DNA of 64,000 bases from Terriglobus roseus (GTDB taxonomy: Bacteria > Acidobacteriota > Terriglobia > Terriglobales > Acidobacteriaceae), in NCBI RefSeq assembly GCF_900102185.1, contig NZ_LT629690.1, positions 930,001-994,000 of the forward strand. The letters are read 5' to 3'. How positions within the stretch are numbered: position 1 is the first letter of the stretch; each line of letters starts with the position of its first letter. The notes beneath the pieces were generated by a model. The model did no database searches and had not been told where the DNA came from. It saw only the letters and a program-made list of their open reading frames with translations. Both the position numbers and the translations under genes were made by a program. Positions 43,282 to 52,905 of the stretch are shown here, piece by piece.

Positions 43282-44733
43282 TCATGCTGCATGCGATTGC
43301 CGCGGCAGGAACTTGCCACCGCGTTGTGTTGTGACTGTACCGTTTGTGATGGAAGCTATTCCGTTGACCCACACGTGATGAATGCCAAGGCTGGGTTGTG
43401 TTGAATCCGTCCACGTTGCTGCATCGCGCACAGTTGCCGGATCGAAGAGAACAAGGTCAGCGGCGAAACCTTCGCGGATCAATCCGCGATCACGCAATCC
43501 AAGCGTTTTCGCCGATAGCCCAGTCATCTTATGTACGGCAGTCGGAAGATCGAAGAGTTGCTCTTGCCGACTGTAGTATCCAAGAACTCGGGGGAACGTT
43601 CCCCACAGGCGTGGATGCGGACGTGGATCATGCGGAAGGCCATCGCTCCCGACCATCACCGCAGGGTGTTGCAGAACGCGCTTCACATCCTCCGGCGACA
43701 TGTTGTGATAAATCGCACCGGCCGGCATCAGTGCTTTCGCGGCTTCGAGTTGTGTCTTATTCCATCCTGCCGCGATTTCTGCAAGTGACTTCCCTGAAAC
43801 CTCTGGATGCGGCTCGCTCCACGTGATGCGAATCTCGATGCGCTCATCCACTTGGCGGAGATCAAGCATGCTGCTGCTGGCGGTGTAGGGATAGCAGTCG
43901 CAATGTACCGTTTGTTTCGCGCGAGCCTTATCCAGCAGGGCAAGGACATCACTTGTGCGTCCCCAGTTATCAGGGCCCGCGCATTTCAGATGCGAGATCA
44001 ACACGGGTACGGGATGCGACGAGCGTCCCACCGCGAAGCTCTCTTCCATTGCATCCAGAATGGCAGCGGTCTCGCTGCGCATGTGCGTTGCGTACATGGC
44101 ACCTGCGTTACTGAGAGGTTCGGCTACGCCAAGCACCTCTTCCAGTGTGGCGGAGTACGCCGAAAGATAAGCAAGTCCGGTGCTTAGACCCAATGCGCCA
44201 TGCTGAAGTGCGTCTTGCAGTTGTGCTCGCATCGCGTTGACTTCATTGCTTGTAGCTGCGCGGTCGAGACGGTCAAGATGATTCGCGCGCAGTGTCGTGT
44301 GCCCTACTAACGCCATGACGTTTACGGATGGGTTCGCTGCGTTGACCGCATCAATATAGTCCGGGAAGCTGCGATACTGCATCATCGCTGGCTTTCCTAA
44401 GAGCTCCATCGGATCGGGAAGGGGATTGGCGGGTAGCACAGGTGATGCGCTGATGCCGCAATTGCCGACCACAACCGTGGTGACTCCCTGTGTCAATTTG
44501 GGCAGCATCGCTGGAGTTTCGATGACGCTGGTGTCGTCGTGCGTGTGCGTGTCAATGAACCCCGGCGACAGCACAAGGCCTTTCGCATCGACAGTACTTT
44601 CCCCGCGCCATGTGCTGTCTGCATCGACGCGTGCAATACGTCCCGCAAGTACAGCAACATTGCTTTCACGAGGAGCGGAACCGCTGCCGTCGATCAGAAG
44701 CGCTCCGCGGATCAGCAGATCACATTCCGGCAT
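43282..44733 (-). CDS. N-acyl-D-amino-acid deacylase (D-aminoacylase)
   Basis: 483 residues from ATG 44733, preceded by GGAGGCC. Amidohydrolase-fold landmarks: the metal-binding PGFIDTHTHDD, GNCGIS (metal-ligand Cys typical of D-aminoacylases), ALVGHTTLR, LSTGLAYLSAYSATLEE, ATHMRSE, VLISHLKCAG and VMVGSDGLPHDPRPHPRLWG. It hydrolyses N-acyl-D-amino acids to free D-amino acids. It is the first gene of a deacylase-RidA-permease set; the intergenic gap to RidA is 22 bp. A divergent D-amino-acid PLP enzyme gene lies 84 bp away and should act on the released product. Confidence 0.93.
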   Translation of the reverse strand: MPECDLLIRGALLIDGSGSAPRESNVAVLAGRIARVDADSTWRGESTVDAKGLVLSPGFIDTHTHDDTSVIETPAMLPKLTQGVTTVVVGNCGISASPVLPANPLPDPMELLGKPAMMQYRSFPDYIDAVNAANPSVNVMALVGHTTLRANHLDRLDRAATSNEVNAMRAQLQDALQHGALGLSTGLAYLSAYSATLEEVLGVAEPLSNAGAMYATHMRSETAAILDAMEESFAVGRSSHPVPVLISHLKCAGPDNWGRTSDVLALLDKARAKQTVHCDCYPYTASSSMLDLRQVDERIEIRITWSEPHPEVSGKSLAEIAAGWNKTQLEAAKALMPAGAIYHNMSPEDVKRVLQHPAVMVGSDGLPHDPRPHPRLWGTFPRVLGYYSRQEQLFDLPTAVHKMTGLSAKTLGLRDRGLIREGFAADLVLFDPATVRDAATWTDSTQPSLGIHHVWVNGIASITNGTVTTQRGGKFLPRQSHAA

Positions 44734-44817
44734 GGTGGCCTCCGCTGGTCTGGATTTGGTCGTCGGCGATATGCTCAAAGTTAGTCACAGATAAAGCATC
44801 GCAAATGTGGAGGCAGC

Positions 44818-46074
44818 TTGGCCAGCGAACAGATTTTCCCCAAAGGGCTCGGCGGTTTAAGAACCGAAGAAGAAATTGAGGCAGTGGGCACGCGCGGATG
44901 GAACTTGCTGCGTGAGGATTTGAGCCTACCAGCCGCTGTTCTGGTCAAGCCGCGGGTCGAACATAATCTCCGTTGGATGACGGACTTTGTTCACAAATAT
45001 GGCGTATTCCTGGCGCCGCATGGCAAAACGACCATGGCTGCGAAGCTGTTTGCTCGCCAGATGGATGCGGGCGCATGGGGTATTACGCTGGCGACTGCGC
45101 AGCAGTGCGTGGTGGCTCACGCCCATGGTGTGCGACGCATCCTGATGGCAAATGAGCTTGTGGGGCGTGCGAATTTCGAACTAGTGAGTGACATTATTGC
45201 CGGTGGGACCACCTTTTATACGTTGGTGGATTCGCCCGATCTGGTTCATCAACTCGGATCGTTTTTCCAGGGCAAAGGACAGCAGCTTCGTGTGTTAGTG
45301 GAGTTGGGTGTCACTGGTGGGCGCACTGGTACTCGCACGGACGAGCAGACACGGGCAGTCGTGGATGCCATCGCGCAATGGAATGGCAGTCTCCTGCTGT
45401 GTGGTGTTGAGATCTACGAAGGTGTGCTGAAGGACGAAGCCAGCATACGTGAATATCTTGGTTGGGCCGTCGATACTGTGAAGCAATTGCAAAAGCAGGG
45501 AGCCTTTGCTAAGGGTGAGCGAGTGATCCTGAGCGGTGCAGGCTCTGCTTGGTATGACGTGGTGGCTGATGTCTTTGCCGCCGTCCGTGACGAGCTGGAT
45601 GTTGTTCTGCGGCCTGGATGTTACCTGACTTCAGACGCAGGTATTTACCGTGTTGCACAGCGGGAGATCGGACAACGAAACGACATCGCTCGAGCGGTGG
45701 ATGCGGACTGTGGTGCGACATTACAGTCCGCTCTGGAAGTGTGGGCTTATGTGCAGTCAGTACCGGAGCCGGGGCTTGCCATTGTGGGCATGGGGAAGCG
45801 AGATGTTGCTTTTGACTCGGGATTACCTGTAGCCGTCTGGCATTTTCGTCCGGGCGTTCATAAGGAGCCGTTGCGTGCTTCTTCCGCATGGGAGACAGTC
45901 AAGCTGATGGACCAGCACGCCTATCTGCATGTCCCGCATGATGCCGATATCAAGGTTGGAGACATGCTTGGGTTTGAGATATCTCACCCCTGTCTCACTT
46001 TTGATAAGTGGCGCTACGTCACGATGGTGGACGAAAGTTACAACGTACTGGAAGCCATACCGACTTACTTCTGA
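44818..46074 (+). CDS. D-threonine aldolase/D-serine dehydratase-like PLP enzyme (fold type III)
   Basis: 418 residues from TTG 44818, with GGAGG about 7 bases upstream. Alanine-racemase-like fold: PLP lysine in APHGKTTMAAKLF, GVEIYEGV, GAGSAWYDVV and a C-terminal metal-site segment HPCLTFDKWRYV (His...Cys) typical of the DSD1 family. Candidate reactions are D-serine or D-threonine deamination, or cleavage of beta-hydroxy D-amino acids; the choice cannot be made by eye. It is divergent from the D-aminoacylase gene and should use its product. Confidence 0.87.
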   Translation: MASEQIFPKGLGGLRTEEEIEAVGTRGWNLLREDLSLPAAVLVKPRVEHNLRWMTDFVHKYGVFLAPHGKTTMAAKLFARQMDAGAWGITLATAQQCVVAHAHGVRRILMANELVGRANFELVSDIIAGGTTFYTLVDSPDLVHQLGSFFQGKGQQLRVLVELGVTGGRTGTRTDEQTRAVVDAIAQWNGSLLLCGVEIYEGVLKDEASIREYLGWAVDTVKQLQKQGAFAKGERVILSGAGSAWYDVVADVFAAVRDELDVVLRPGCYLTSDAGIYRVAQREIGQRNDIARAVDADCGATLQSALEVWAYVQSVPEPGLAIVGMGKRDVAFDSGLPVAVWHFRPGVHKEPLRASSAWETVKLMDQHAYLHVPHDADIKVGDMLGFEISHPCLTFDKWRYVTMVDESYNVLEAIPTYF

Positions 46075-46077
46075 TTT

Positions 46078-46111
46078 GTGTGTAGGCTCCAGCAACCTGG
46101 AGCCTACACAC
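46078..46111. terminator. Terminator between the DSD1-type gene and kdpC
   Basis: Perfect 14-bp stem GTGTGTAGGCTCCA / TGGAGCCTACACAC, 6-nt loop, then TTTCTGTTT. Four bases after the DSD1-type stop; convergent with kdpC. Confidence 0.9.
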
Positions 46112-46122
46112 TTTCTGTTTGC

Positions 46123-46677
46123 TCAGTGAGCGGCGTTCGAGAGAGCTAGATTCAATGCAAGGACGTTGACTCGTGGCTCACCCAGAATGCCAAGCTGTCT
46201 TGGTTGAATCTGCCGTGCGATGAGTGCGTTAACGGTGTCCTGTGAGATGTGGCGCTGTTGCGCGATGCGTGGAGCCTGATAATACGCGGCTGCTGGGCTG
46301 ATATCTGGGTCCAGACCAGATCCTGAAGCTGTCACCAAATCTACCGGAATTGGATTGCCCATAGACTCCGTCTTTACGCTAGCTGCGACACGATCCGTTA
46401 GTGCCTTGTTGGTCGGGCCGTAGTTCGATCCGGAAGAAGCGCTAGCATCGTAGCCCGTGCCTGCAGCAGAGGGGCGGCTGTGAAAGTAGCCGCCTCCTGT
46501 GAAGGGCTGTCCAATGATTGCAGAGCCTATGGTTTCGCCGTTGTGTGTAACCATCTGTCCATTTGCCTTTGCCTTCATGGTGAGCTGGGCAATTGCCGTG
46601 ATGGCAAGCGGATAAGCGATGCCGAGAAGAAATGCCGTGACCACCGTATAGATACACGCGATTCGTATGAGTTTCAT
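46123..46677 (-). CDS. kdpC: Potassium-transporting ATPase C chain
   Basis: 184 residues from ATG 46677. One N-terminal transmembrane helix (IACIYTVVTAFLLGIAYPLAIT) and a periplasmic domain with GSAIIGQPFTGGGYFHSRPSAAG, NYGPTNKAL, VTASGSGLDPDISPAAAYYQAPRIA and NVLALNLAL, all canonical for KdpC. It stabilises the KdpFABC complex. Last gene of the operon, 22 bp after kdpB. Confidence 0.97.
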   Translation of the reverse strand: MKLIRIACIYTVVTAFLLGIAYPLAITAIAQLTMKAKANGQMVTHNGETIGSAIIGQPFTGGGYFHSRPSAAGTGYDASASSGSNYGPTNKALTDRVAASVKTESMGNPIPVDLVTASGSGLDPDISPAAAYYQAPRIAQQRHISQDTVNALIARQIQPRQLGILGEPRVNVLALNLALSNAAH

Positions 46678-46699
46678 TTCAAGGTTTCCCTCTCTGGCG

Positions 46700-48742
46700 T
46701 TACGCCAGGTGCAGTGCAACAATGGCCATGTCCAGCAGCTTGATTCCGATGAACGGAACGATGATTCCACCCAAGCCGTAGACGATGAGATTGCGCTGAA
46801 GAAGTGCCGCGGCGGACATAGGACGATATTTCACACCGCGTAGAGCCAGCGGAATTAGACCAACAATAACCAGCGCATTGAAGATCACGGCTGACAGAAC
46901 TGCCGATTCCGCATTGTGCAGGTGCATGATGTTGAGTGCGTTCAAGACAGGGAATACACCAGCAAACATCGCGGGAATAATCGCGAAGTATTTTGCGACG
47001 TCGTTCGAAATTGAGAACGTTGTGAGTGCACCGCGTGTCATGAGCAGTTGTTTGCCGATACCCACGATCTCGATGAGTTTCGTTGGGTTGGAATCCAGGT
47101 CAACCATGTTGCCAGCTTCTTTTGCGGCTTGGGTGCCAGTGTTCATTGCAACACCTACGTCCGCCTGAGCGAGAGCCGGTGCGTCGTTTGTGCCGTCCCC
47201 GGTCATCGCGACGAGTTTGCCTTCCGACTGCTCGCGCTTGATCAGGTCCATCTTGTCTTTCGGCTTTGCTTCTGCGAGGAAGTCATCCACGCCTGCTTCG
47301 CGCGCGATCGCCGCTGCAGTCAGAGGGTTGTCGCCGGTGATCATAATGGTGCGAATGCCCATGGCGCGAAGGTGATCGAAACGTTCCTTCATACCGCCTT
47401 TGACCACATCCTTCAGATGAATCACGCCAAGCGCGCGGCCGTTTTCGGCTACTACGAGTGGAGTCCCACCTTTTCTCGCGATCTCTTCAACAGAGATGCG
47501 GACGGCTTCTGGCATGGAAGAGTTGTGTTCGGAAAGATAGCGAGCGATTGCATCCACTGCTCCCTTGCGAATAGAACGACCCTCAACTTCAATGCCACTC
47601 ATACGCGTGGTTGCAGAGAAGGGAACAAACTCCGCGTGCAACTCGCCTAGCTCACGCCCGCGAAGGTTGTACTGTTCTTTCGCAAGCACAACGATGGAAC
47701 GCCCTTCTGGAGTTTCATCAGATAGTGAGGAGAGTTGCGATGCGTCTGCAAGCTGTTCTGCAGTGACTCCAGGTGCTGGCACGAACTCGGATGCCTGTCG
47801 GTTGCCGATGGTAATGGTTCCGGTCTTATCCAGCAGCAAAGTATTCACGTCACCCGCTGCTTCCACCGCGCGACCTGATGTTGCCAGGACATTGTGTTGC
47901 ACCAGTCGATCCATACCTGCAATTCCGATAGCTGAAAGTAGGCCACCGATCGTAGTTGGAATGAGGCAGACCAGAAGAGAAATCAGGACAAAGGCTGTCT
48001 GCGGTGCGCTGGAGTAGATAGCGAATGGTTGCAGAGTAACCACTGCGAGTAGGAAGGTGATGGTGAGTCCTGCAAGCAGAATGTTCAATGCAATTTCGTT
48101 TGGTGTCTTTTGCCGCTCTGCACCTTCCACGAGGGCAATCATGCGATCCAAGAACGTCTCGCCGGGATTGGAAGTGATCCGGATCGTGAGAATGTCCGAC
48201 AGGACGCGTGTGCCGCCGGTTACTGCAGAACGATCTCCGCCTGCTTCTCGAATCACTGGTGCGGATTCCCCTGTGATCGCGGATTCGTCGACGGAAGCTG
48301 CGCCCTCTGTGACTTCGCCATCGCCTGGAATCATTTGTCCCGCTGCAACTCGTACAACGTCACCTGAACGCAGGTGAGAGCTAGGGACCTCTTCGACTGT
48401 GCCCGACTTCGAAAGTCGATGAGCTGTTGTCTCTGACTTGGCCTGCCGTAACGCATCCGCTTGTGCTTTGCCACGACCTTCGGCCATGGCTTCTGCAAAG
48501 TTTGCGAACAAGACAGTGAACCACAGCCAAAGTGTGATCTGTAAGTTGAAGCGGAAGTGGCCATCGTGTGTGGACATGCTCACCAAGAGTAGGACTGTAG
48601 TGAGAATGCTGCCCAGCTCTACGACGAACATGACAGGGTTTTTCATCATCACGCGCGGATGAAGCTTTGCAAGCGCGTCCCATATCGCGCGACGCATGAT
48701 GTTCGGGTCGAACAGGGAGCGGCGTTTTGCTTGACTAGACAT
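46700..48742 (-). CDS. kdpB: Potassium-transporting ATPase B chain (P-type ATPase)
   Basis: 680 residues, normal length. Phosphorylation loop [22 protein letters not shown]-binding [11 protein letters not shown], hinge [25 protein letters not shown] loop [17 protein letters not shown] and the N-terminal membrane entry [20 protein letters not shown]. It drives K+ uptake by ATP hydrolysis. It follows kdpA by 19 bp. Confidence 0.98.
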   Translation of the reverse strand: MSSQAKRRSLFDPNIMRRAIWDALAKLHPRVMMKNPVMFVVELGSILTTVLLLVSMSTHDGHFRFNLQITLWLWFTVLFANFAEAMAEGRGKAQADALRQAKSETTAHRLSKSGTVEEVPSSHLRSGDVVRVAAGQMIPGDGEVTEGAASVDESAITGESAPVIREAGGDRSAVTGGTRVLSDILTIRITSNPGETFLDRMIALVEGAERQKTPNEIALNILLAGLTITFLLAVVTLQPFAIYSSAPQTAFVLISLLVCLIPTTIGGLLSAIGIAGMDRLVQHNVLATSGRAVEAAGDVNTLLLDKTGTITIGNRQASEFVPAPGVTAEQLADASQLSSLSDETPEGRSIVVLAKEQYNLRGRELGELHAEFVPFSATTRMSGIEVEGRSIRKGAVDAIARYLSEHNSSMPEAVRISVEEIARKGGTPLVVAENGRALGVIHLKDVVKGGMKERFDHLRAMGIRTIMITGDNPLTAAAIAREAGVDDFLAEAKPKDKMDLIKREQSEGKLVAMTGDGTNDAPALAQADVGVAMNTGTQAAKEAGNMVDLDSNPTKLIEIVGIGKQLLMTRGALTTFSISNDVAKYFAIIPAMFAGVFPVLNALNIMHLHNAESAVLSAVIFNALVIVGLIPLALRGVKYRPMSAAALLQRNLIVYGLGGIIVPFIGIKLLDMAIVALHLA

Positions 48743-48761
48743 ACTTGTATCTCTTTCTCAG

Positions 48762-50525
48762 CTAGAAGAGTTGGCCGGCGCGCATCAGCAAGTGTTCCAG
48801 GATGGGGCCAAGCGAAAGGACAGGGAAGAAAGTGAGAGCGCCCACGATCAGGATCACGCCGACGAGAAGAATGGTGAACAACGGCGTGGTCACCGGAAAT
48901 GTTCCCGAAGATGCAGGGACGATCTTCTTGTTCGCAAGATTTCCGGCGATGGCCAACATGGGAATGATCATCATGAAGCGACCGAAAAACATCGCGATGC
49001 CGAGTGTGTAGTTGTACCAGTGGGTGTTGGCGTTCAAGCCTGCGAAGGCCGATCCGTTATTTCCAGTTGCTGAAGCATAGGCATAGAGGATTTCGCTAAG
49101 GCCATGCGGCCCGTGGTTTGCCAGGCTGCTGAGACCCAGGTTCGGCATCAACACGGAGACAGCGGCAAATCCAAGAATGATCATTGGGAAGATGAGCAGA
49201 TACAACATTGCCATCTGCACATCAAATGCTTCGATCTTCTTGCCAAGATATTCTGGCGTTCTGCCGACCATGAGTCCCGCAATGAACACCGCAAGGACGA
49301 CGAACACTAACATCCCGTAGAGGCCTGCGCCGACGCCTCCGAAGACGACTTCACCCAGTAGGATGTTTGTCATCGGAACCAAACCGCCGAGCGGTGTGAA
49401 GCTGTCATGCATACCGTTGACGGCGCCGCAGCTTGCATCAGTTGTTACGGCTGCGAAGAGAGCCGAGTTCGTGATGCCGAAGCGGACCTCTTTGCCCTCC
49501 ATGTTGCCGCCCGATTGCATCTGAGAGGCCTTGGCGTCGACATTGTGAATCAGCGGGTTGCCGTGCGACTCCGCCCAATATGTGGTGAAGGTTCCAGCGA
49601 ACCACAGCACTGTCATTGCGCCGAGGATGGCCCATCCATGCTTCGGAGCCTTGACCATCTGGCCCAGCGTGACGCAAAGTCCAGCGGGCAACAAAAAGAT
49701 CGCTAACATCTCCAGAAAGTTTGAGAGGGGAGTTGGATTTTCAAAAGGATGGGCGCTATTGGCATTGAAGAATCCGCCGCCATTGGTGCCCAGCATCTTA
49801 ATCGCTTCCTGCGAGGCAACAGGACCTTGTGCAATGCTCTGCGTAGTAACTGTAGCGGGCTTGCCATCGCTGCCGGTCACTGTTTGTGATTCAACGAGCT
49901 TCACGGTGTCATAAGGCTTCAGGTTCTGAATAACTCCCTGAGAGACCAGCAGGAGTGACAGGACAATGGAAAGAGGAAGCAAGATCCAGAGCGTGCCTCG
50001 TGTGAGGTCAAACCAGAAGTTGCCAATCGTTTTGCTTTCCTTGCGCGCGATGCCACGAACGAATGCCATTGCGAGCGCAAGCCCGACAGCTGCAGACCAG
50101 AAATTATGCGTGGCCAATGCGAGCATCTGAGTGAGATAGCTCATGGTCGTTTCTGGTACATAAGACTGCCAGTTTGTATTGGTTGTAAATGAGATTGCTG
50201 TGTTCCAGGCGAGTGAAGACTCAACACCATGTAGATGTTGCGGATTCCATGGAAGACGCCCTTGCACTCTTTGAACAATGTAGGTAAGCAGCAAGGTCGC
50301 GGCACTGAAGATCAGCATGGCAAGGCCATACTTTGTCCAATGCATCTCCTCATCCGGATCAATACCAGAAACCCGGTATAGGATTCGCTCACATGGCCCA
50401 AGAATGGGATCGAGAAAGGTCTTGCGACGTTCAAATACTGCGGTCATATAGCTGCCTACTGGCTTTGCCAGTAAAAGGACAGCTGCGATGAAGATTGTGA
50501 TTTGGAGCCAGCCGTTCAAACTCAT
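48762..50525 (-). CDS. kdpA: Potassium-transporting ATPase A chain
   Basis: 587 residues from ATG 50525 (MSLNGWLQITIFIAAVLLL); the longer open frame upstream overlaps kdpF and is rejected. About ten transmembrane helices with selectivity-filter segments such as SFTTNTNWQSY, GTNGGGFFNANSAHPFENP and TTDASCGAVNGMHDSFTPLGG. It is the K+-binding and conducting subunit. It starts 2 bp after kdpF. Confidence 0.98.
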   Translation of the reverse strand: MSLNGWLQITIFIAAVLLLAKPVGSYMTAVFERRKTFLDPILGPCERILYRVSGIDPDEEMHWTKYGLAMLIFSAATLLLTYIVQRVQGRLPWNPQHLHGVESSLAWNTAISFTTNTNWQSYVPETTMSYLTQMLALATHNFWSAAVGLALAMAFVRGIARKESKTIGNFWFDLTRGTLWILLPLSIVLSLLLVSQGVIQNLKPYDTVKLVESQTVTGSDGKPATVTTQSIAQGPVASQEAIKMLGTNGGGFFNANSAHPFENPTPLSNFLEMLAIFLLPAGLCVTLGQMVKAPKHGWAILGAMTVLWFAGTFTTYWAESHGNPLIHNVDAKASQMQSGGNMEGKEVRFGITNSALFAAVTTDASCGAVNGMHDSFTPLGGLVPMTNILLGEVVFGGVGAGLYGMLVFVVLAVFIAGLMVGRTPEYLGKKIEAFDVQMAMLYLLIFPMIILGFAAVSVLMPNLGLSSLANHGPHGLSEILYAYASATGNNGSAFAGLNANTHWYNYTLGIAMFFGRFMMIIPMLAIAGNLANKKIVPASSGTFPVTTPLFTILLVGVILIVGALTFFPVLSLGPILEHLLMRAGQLF

Positions 50526-50527
50526 GA

Positions 50528-50614
50528 CTAGAACTTCTCCGGGCGAAGTAAAGCGTAGACAAGGTAGACCATCAGCAATGCCGACAGGGTGAGAAGAATC
50601 ACATTGAGAATCAT
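50528..50614 (-). CDS. kdpF: Potassium-transporting ATPase F chain (small membrane peptide)
   Basis: 28 residues: a single hydrophobic helix (MILNVILLTLSALLMVYLVY) with a short basic tail ending RPEKF. Length, composition and position just before kdpA match KdpF, which stabilises the complex. AAAGGA precedes the ATG, and the ATG overlaps the stop of the next upstream small gene. Confidence 0.9.
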   Translation of the reverse strand: MILNVILLTLSALLMVYLVYALLRPEKF

Positions 50615-50709
50615 GGACGTGTTCCTTTGAGGCGGTTACAGCCGTGGACATACGCCACAGCAAGACTGAAGACGAATGTGAGTGAAACGATTGCAATGAG
50701 ATCGAGCAT
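50611..50709 (-). CDS. Small membrane protein coupled to kdpF (unnamed)
   Basis: 32 residues with one transmembrane segment (MLDLIAIVSLTFVFSLAVAY) followed by VHGCNRLKGTRP. It has a strong AGGAGG ribosome-binding site, and its TGA overlaps the kdpF ATG (ATGA, 50611-50614), so the two are translationally coupled. It is about the size of KdpF and probably a second small subunit or an assembly factor of the Kdp complex; function inferred from context only. Confidence 0.72.
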   Translation of the reverse strand: MLDLIAIVSLTFVFSLAVAYVHGCNRLKGTRP

Positions 50710-50719
50710 CAATGCCTCC

Positions 50720-52129
50720 TTACCAACTGCCTTGTTTTGTGCCCCACCAATACATCAGCCCCAGTGTGGCGGTTGTTTGTGCATGGAGCAGGGAGCCTTC
50801 GGTGTCGCTGAGAAAATAGCGTTGATTGGACCAGTCGCGGCGGTACTCTGCGCGAGCAATAAAGCCTGGCGCAAAGGTACGATCAAGTGAAACGGTAGCC
50901 TCTTTGAGTGCTTGCGTGGTGCCGCTGAATAGGCCTCCACGATCGTCAAAGTATTCCGTGCGTGCGCCAAGATTCCAATCGTGTGGCAGTGCGTACTTAG
51001 CAGTAAGGCTGCCGATCACCACACGGCCCGGTTGCTGCTCTTGAACAGTACGATTCAAGACATAGTCGGCTTCGCCAATGAATGTCAGCTTTGTCGTCGG
51101 CCGCCAGGTGGCATAGGTGTCGAAGATGTGTTCACGCCCGTTAGGTGCGGGAGAAATGTTCGCGATGGGTAATCCCGGTGGAACGAGAGAAGGCGTCGTT
51201 GGAGAATTTGTCGATGGAAGAACATCACGTGCTTCCTGCCCAAAGTAGTAGTTCACGTTCCACGTCAGAGAAGATGCCGGATGCAGAGTGAAGAGGAAGC
51301 CCTGCGACTTGAAACCGTTAAAGTCTTCTGTCTCATTCGCACCATTCACTAGCCAATAAGTGAAGTTCAGCTTGGGAGTGAAGTTGTAAGACGCACGAAG
51401 GCCCATGTGGTAGAAGGGCAGATAGTCAAAGCTATAAGCGCGCGAATAGAGGATTTGATCTTTGCTGTAATTGCCTTCGTTCCCAAGTGAGCTTGCAAAC
51501 TTTCCGAAGTCCAGTTGAATCCCTGTGCCGACGGGAGCCAGATAGGATCCGTAGCTCTGGAAGAGATTGCGCCATACTTGGGGACGCTGTTCGTTAGCAG
51601 GAGAGCCCTGTAGTGTTTCCGTGGCCTGCCCGAACTGAAGGTCAATGCGACCACCAAGACGGCTCTCCGGCGTTGGGAGATGTTCCACTACGAGATTCAC
51701 CTGATTCAGTGAGAAGTTGTTGCTGGTGACGTCGAAAGCGCGCAACAGATTGACTCGGCCTACCGGCGCGTTAAAGTTGTAGCCGTAGTAACCATCTACG
51801 CCAAAGCTAAGCGTTGTACCGCGGAGAAAAGAAAGGCCGTGGGAATCGGTTGCTGTGATGAATGCTGGAGTGGTTTCTACGGCGGGCGGTGTTGCCGGAG
51901 CAGCGACAGATTCGGGAGAATTGGTCGTCGTGGAAGCTTGATGGTTCTCTGCTTCAAGTTGTTCTAAGCGGTCGGAAATTACTTTCAGCTGTTGCCGAAG
52001 ACTACGTAGCTCAGCCTCACGATCGCTCTGTCTTGTGACCTCTTGGGTTGAGATCACTGCTTGTGCGGGGAGCGCGGTTGCCGATGCAAGCAGCATCAAG
52101 CATACAAGTCCTATCGTGCGGAACTTCAT
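50720..52129 (-). CDS. Outer-membrane porin-like beta-barrel protein in the kdp operon
   Basis: 469 residues from ATG 52129 (AGGAGG upstream). The signal peptide (IGLVCLMLLASATALPAQA) is followed by a coiled-coil stretch rich in heptads (DREAELRSLRQQLKVISDRL, about residues 35-65), typical of porins that attach to peptidoglycan or form trimers, and then a barrel (LRGTTLSFGVDGYYGYNFN ... TTATLGLMYWWGTKQGSW). It resembles the BBP2-type barrels of Acidobacteriota. It ends 10 bp before the small kdp gene, so K+ passage across the outer membrane is a reasonable guess. Confidence 0.82.
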   Translation of the reverse strand: MKFRTIGLVCLMLLASATALPAQAVISTQEVTRQSDREAELRSLRQQLKVISDRLEQLEAENHQASTTTNSPESVAAPATPPAVETTPAFITATDSHGLSFLRGTTLSFGVDGYYGYNFNAPVGRVNLLRAFDVTSNNFSLNQVNLVVEHLPTPESRLGGRIDLQFGQATETLQGSPANEQRPQVWRNLFQSYGSYLAPVGTGIQLDFGKFASSLGNEGNYSKDQILYSRAYSFDYLPFYHMGLRASYNFTPKLNFTYWLVNGANETEDFNGFKSQGFLFTLHPASSLTWNVNYYFGQEARDVLPSTNSPTTPSLVPPGLPIANISPAPNGREHIFDTYATWRPTTKLTFIGEADYVLNRTVQEQQPGRVVIGSLTAKYALPHDWNLGARTEYFDDRGGLFSGTTQALKEATVSLDRTFAPGFIARAEYRRDWSNQRYFLSDTEGSLLHAQTTATLGLMYWWGTKQGSW

Positions 52130-52184
52130 ACCTGCCTCCTTGACCATTGAAGGCGAGGGGTGCGTAGAAAGTCCGTAGGGAATT

Positions 52185-52201
52185 CATAAAGAAGTTGTAA
52201 A
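52185..52201 (-). promoter_or_regulatory. kdpE: Candidate KdpE-binding direct repeat
   Basis: On the minus strand: TTTACA, 5 bp, TTTATG. The E. coli KdpE site is TTTATA-N5-TTTACA, with the same spacing and length. It lies 56-72 bp before the porin gene start and just after kdpE. Confidence 0.45.
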
Positions 52202-52209
52202 ACTGACCG

Positions 52210-52905
52210 CTAATCAGATGCGGTTGTGCCTTCCGCAATCAATCGATAGCCAATCCAAGGTTCGCTTTGGATGTAGCGCGTGCCTGCGCCACGATCCAAT
52301 TTCTTTCTCAACTGGCCGATCAATACGCGAATGTATTCGGGTTGCGATTCTCCGGCTGGGCCCCAGATATGTCGAAGCAGAGCTTTGTGCGTCATCACCC
52401 GGCCAGCATTCTGAAGAAGGAAGACGAGCAACTCAAACTCTTTGGGCGTCAGATGAAGTTCAGTCCCTTTCAGCAACACACGATGCGCCGCGAGGTCCAC
52501 CTCAAAATCACCTTCTTGTAAGGCGGTCTCTGTAGGAGCGGGCGGAGCATTACGCCTGAGCAATGCGCGAACTCGGGCGAGCAGTTCGTTCATGCTGAAG
52601 GGCTTGGTGAGGTAGTCATCCGCGCCTTCATCCAGTGCTTTGACTTTCATTGTGTCGCTGTCGCGCACACTAAGAACCAAGATGGGAGTAGTAGCTACCC
52701 CCCGAACGGCCTGTGTCAATTCCAAGCCATTCATCTCCGGCATCGATAGATCTGTGATGATGAGGTCCGGTCTGTGAGCCTCGAACTTCTCAAACGCTTC
52801 TAAACCGTTGCTTGCTGTTTCAACCTGATATCCGCTGCTCTGCAGAGAGGTACGGAGAATCAGGGTGATTTGTTTTTCGTCGTCGACTACAAGAATGCGA
52901 TTCAT
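52210..52905 (-). CDS. kdpE: KDP operon response regulator
   Basis: 231 residues of the OmpR/PhoB class. The receiver domain (RILVVDDEKQITLILRTSL; phosphoacceptor Asp in PDLIITDLSMPEMNG; VLSVRDSD; KPFSMNELLARVRALLRR) is followed by a winged-helix domain (LHLTPKEFELLVFLLQNAGRVM; YIRVLIGQLRKKL; EPWIGYRL). It activates kdp genes under K+ limitation. The start overlaps the stop of the KdpD N-terminal gene (52902-52905). Confidence 0.95.
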   Translation of the reverse strand: MNRILVVDDEKQITLILRTSLQSSGYQVETASNGLEAFEKFEAHRPDLIITDLSMPEMNGLELTQAVRGVATTPILVLSVRDSDTMKVKALDEGADDYLTKPFSMNELLARVRALLRRNAPPAPTETALQEGDFEVDLAAHRVLLKGTELHLTPKEFELLVFLLQNAGRVMTHKALLRHIWGPAGESQPEYIRVLIGQLRKKLDRGAGTRYIQSEPWIGYRLIAEGTTASD

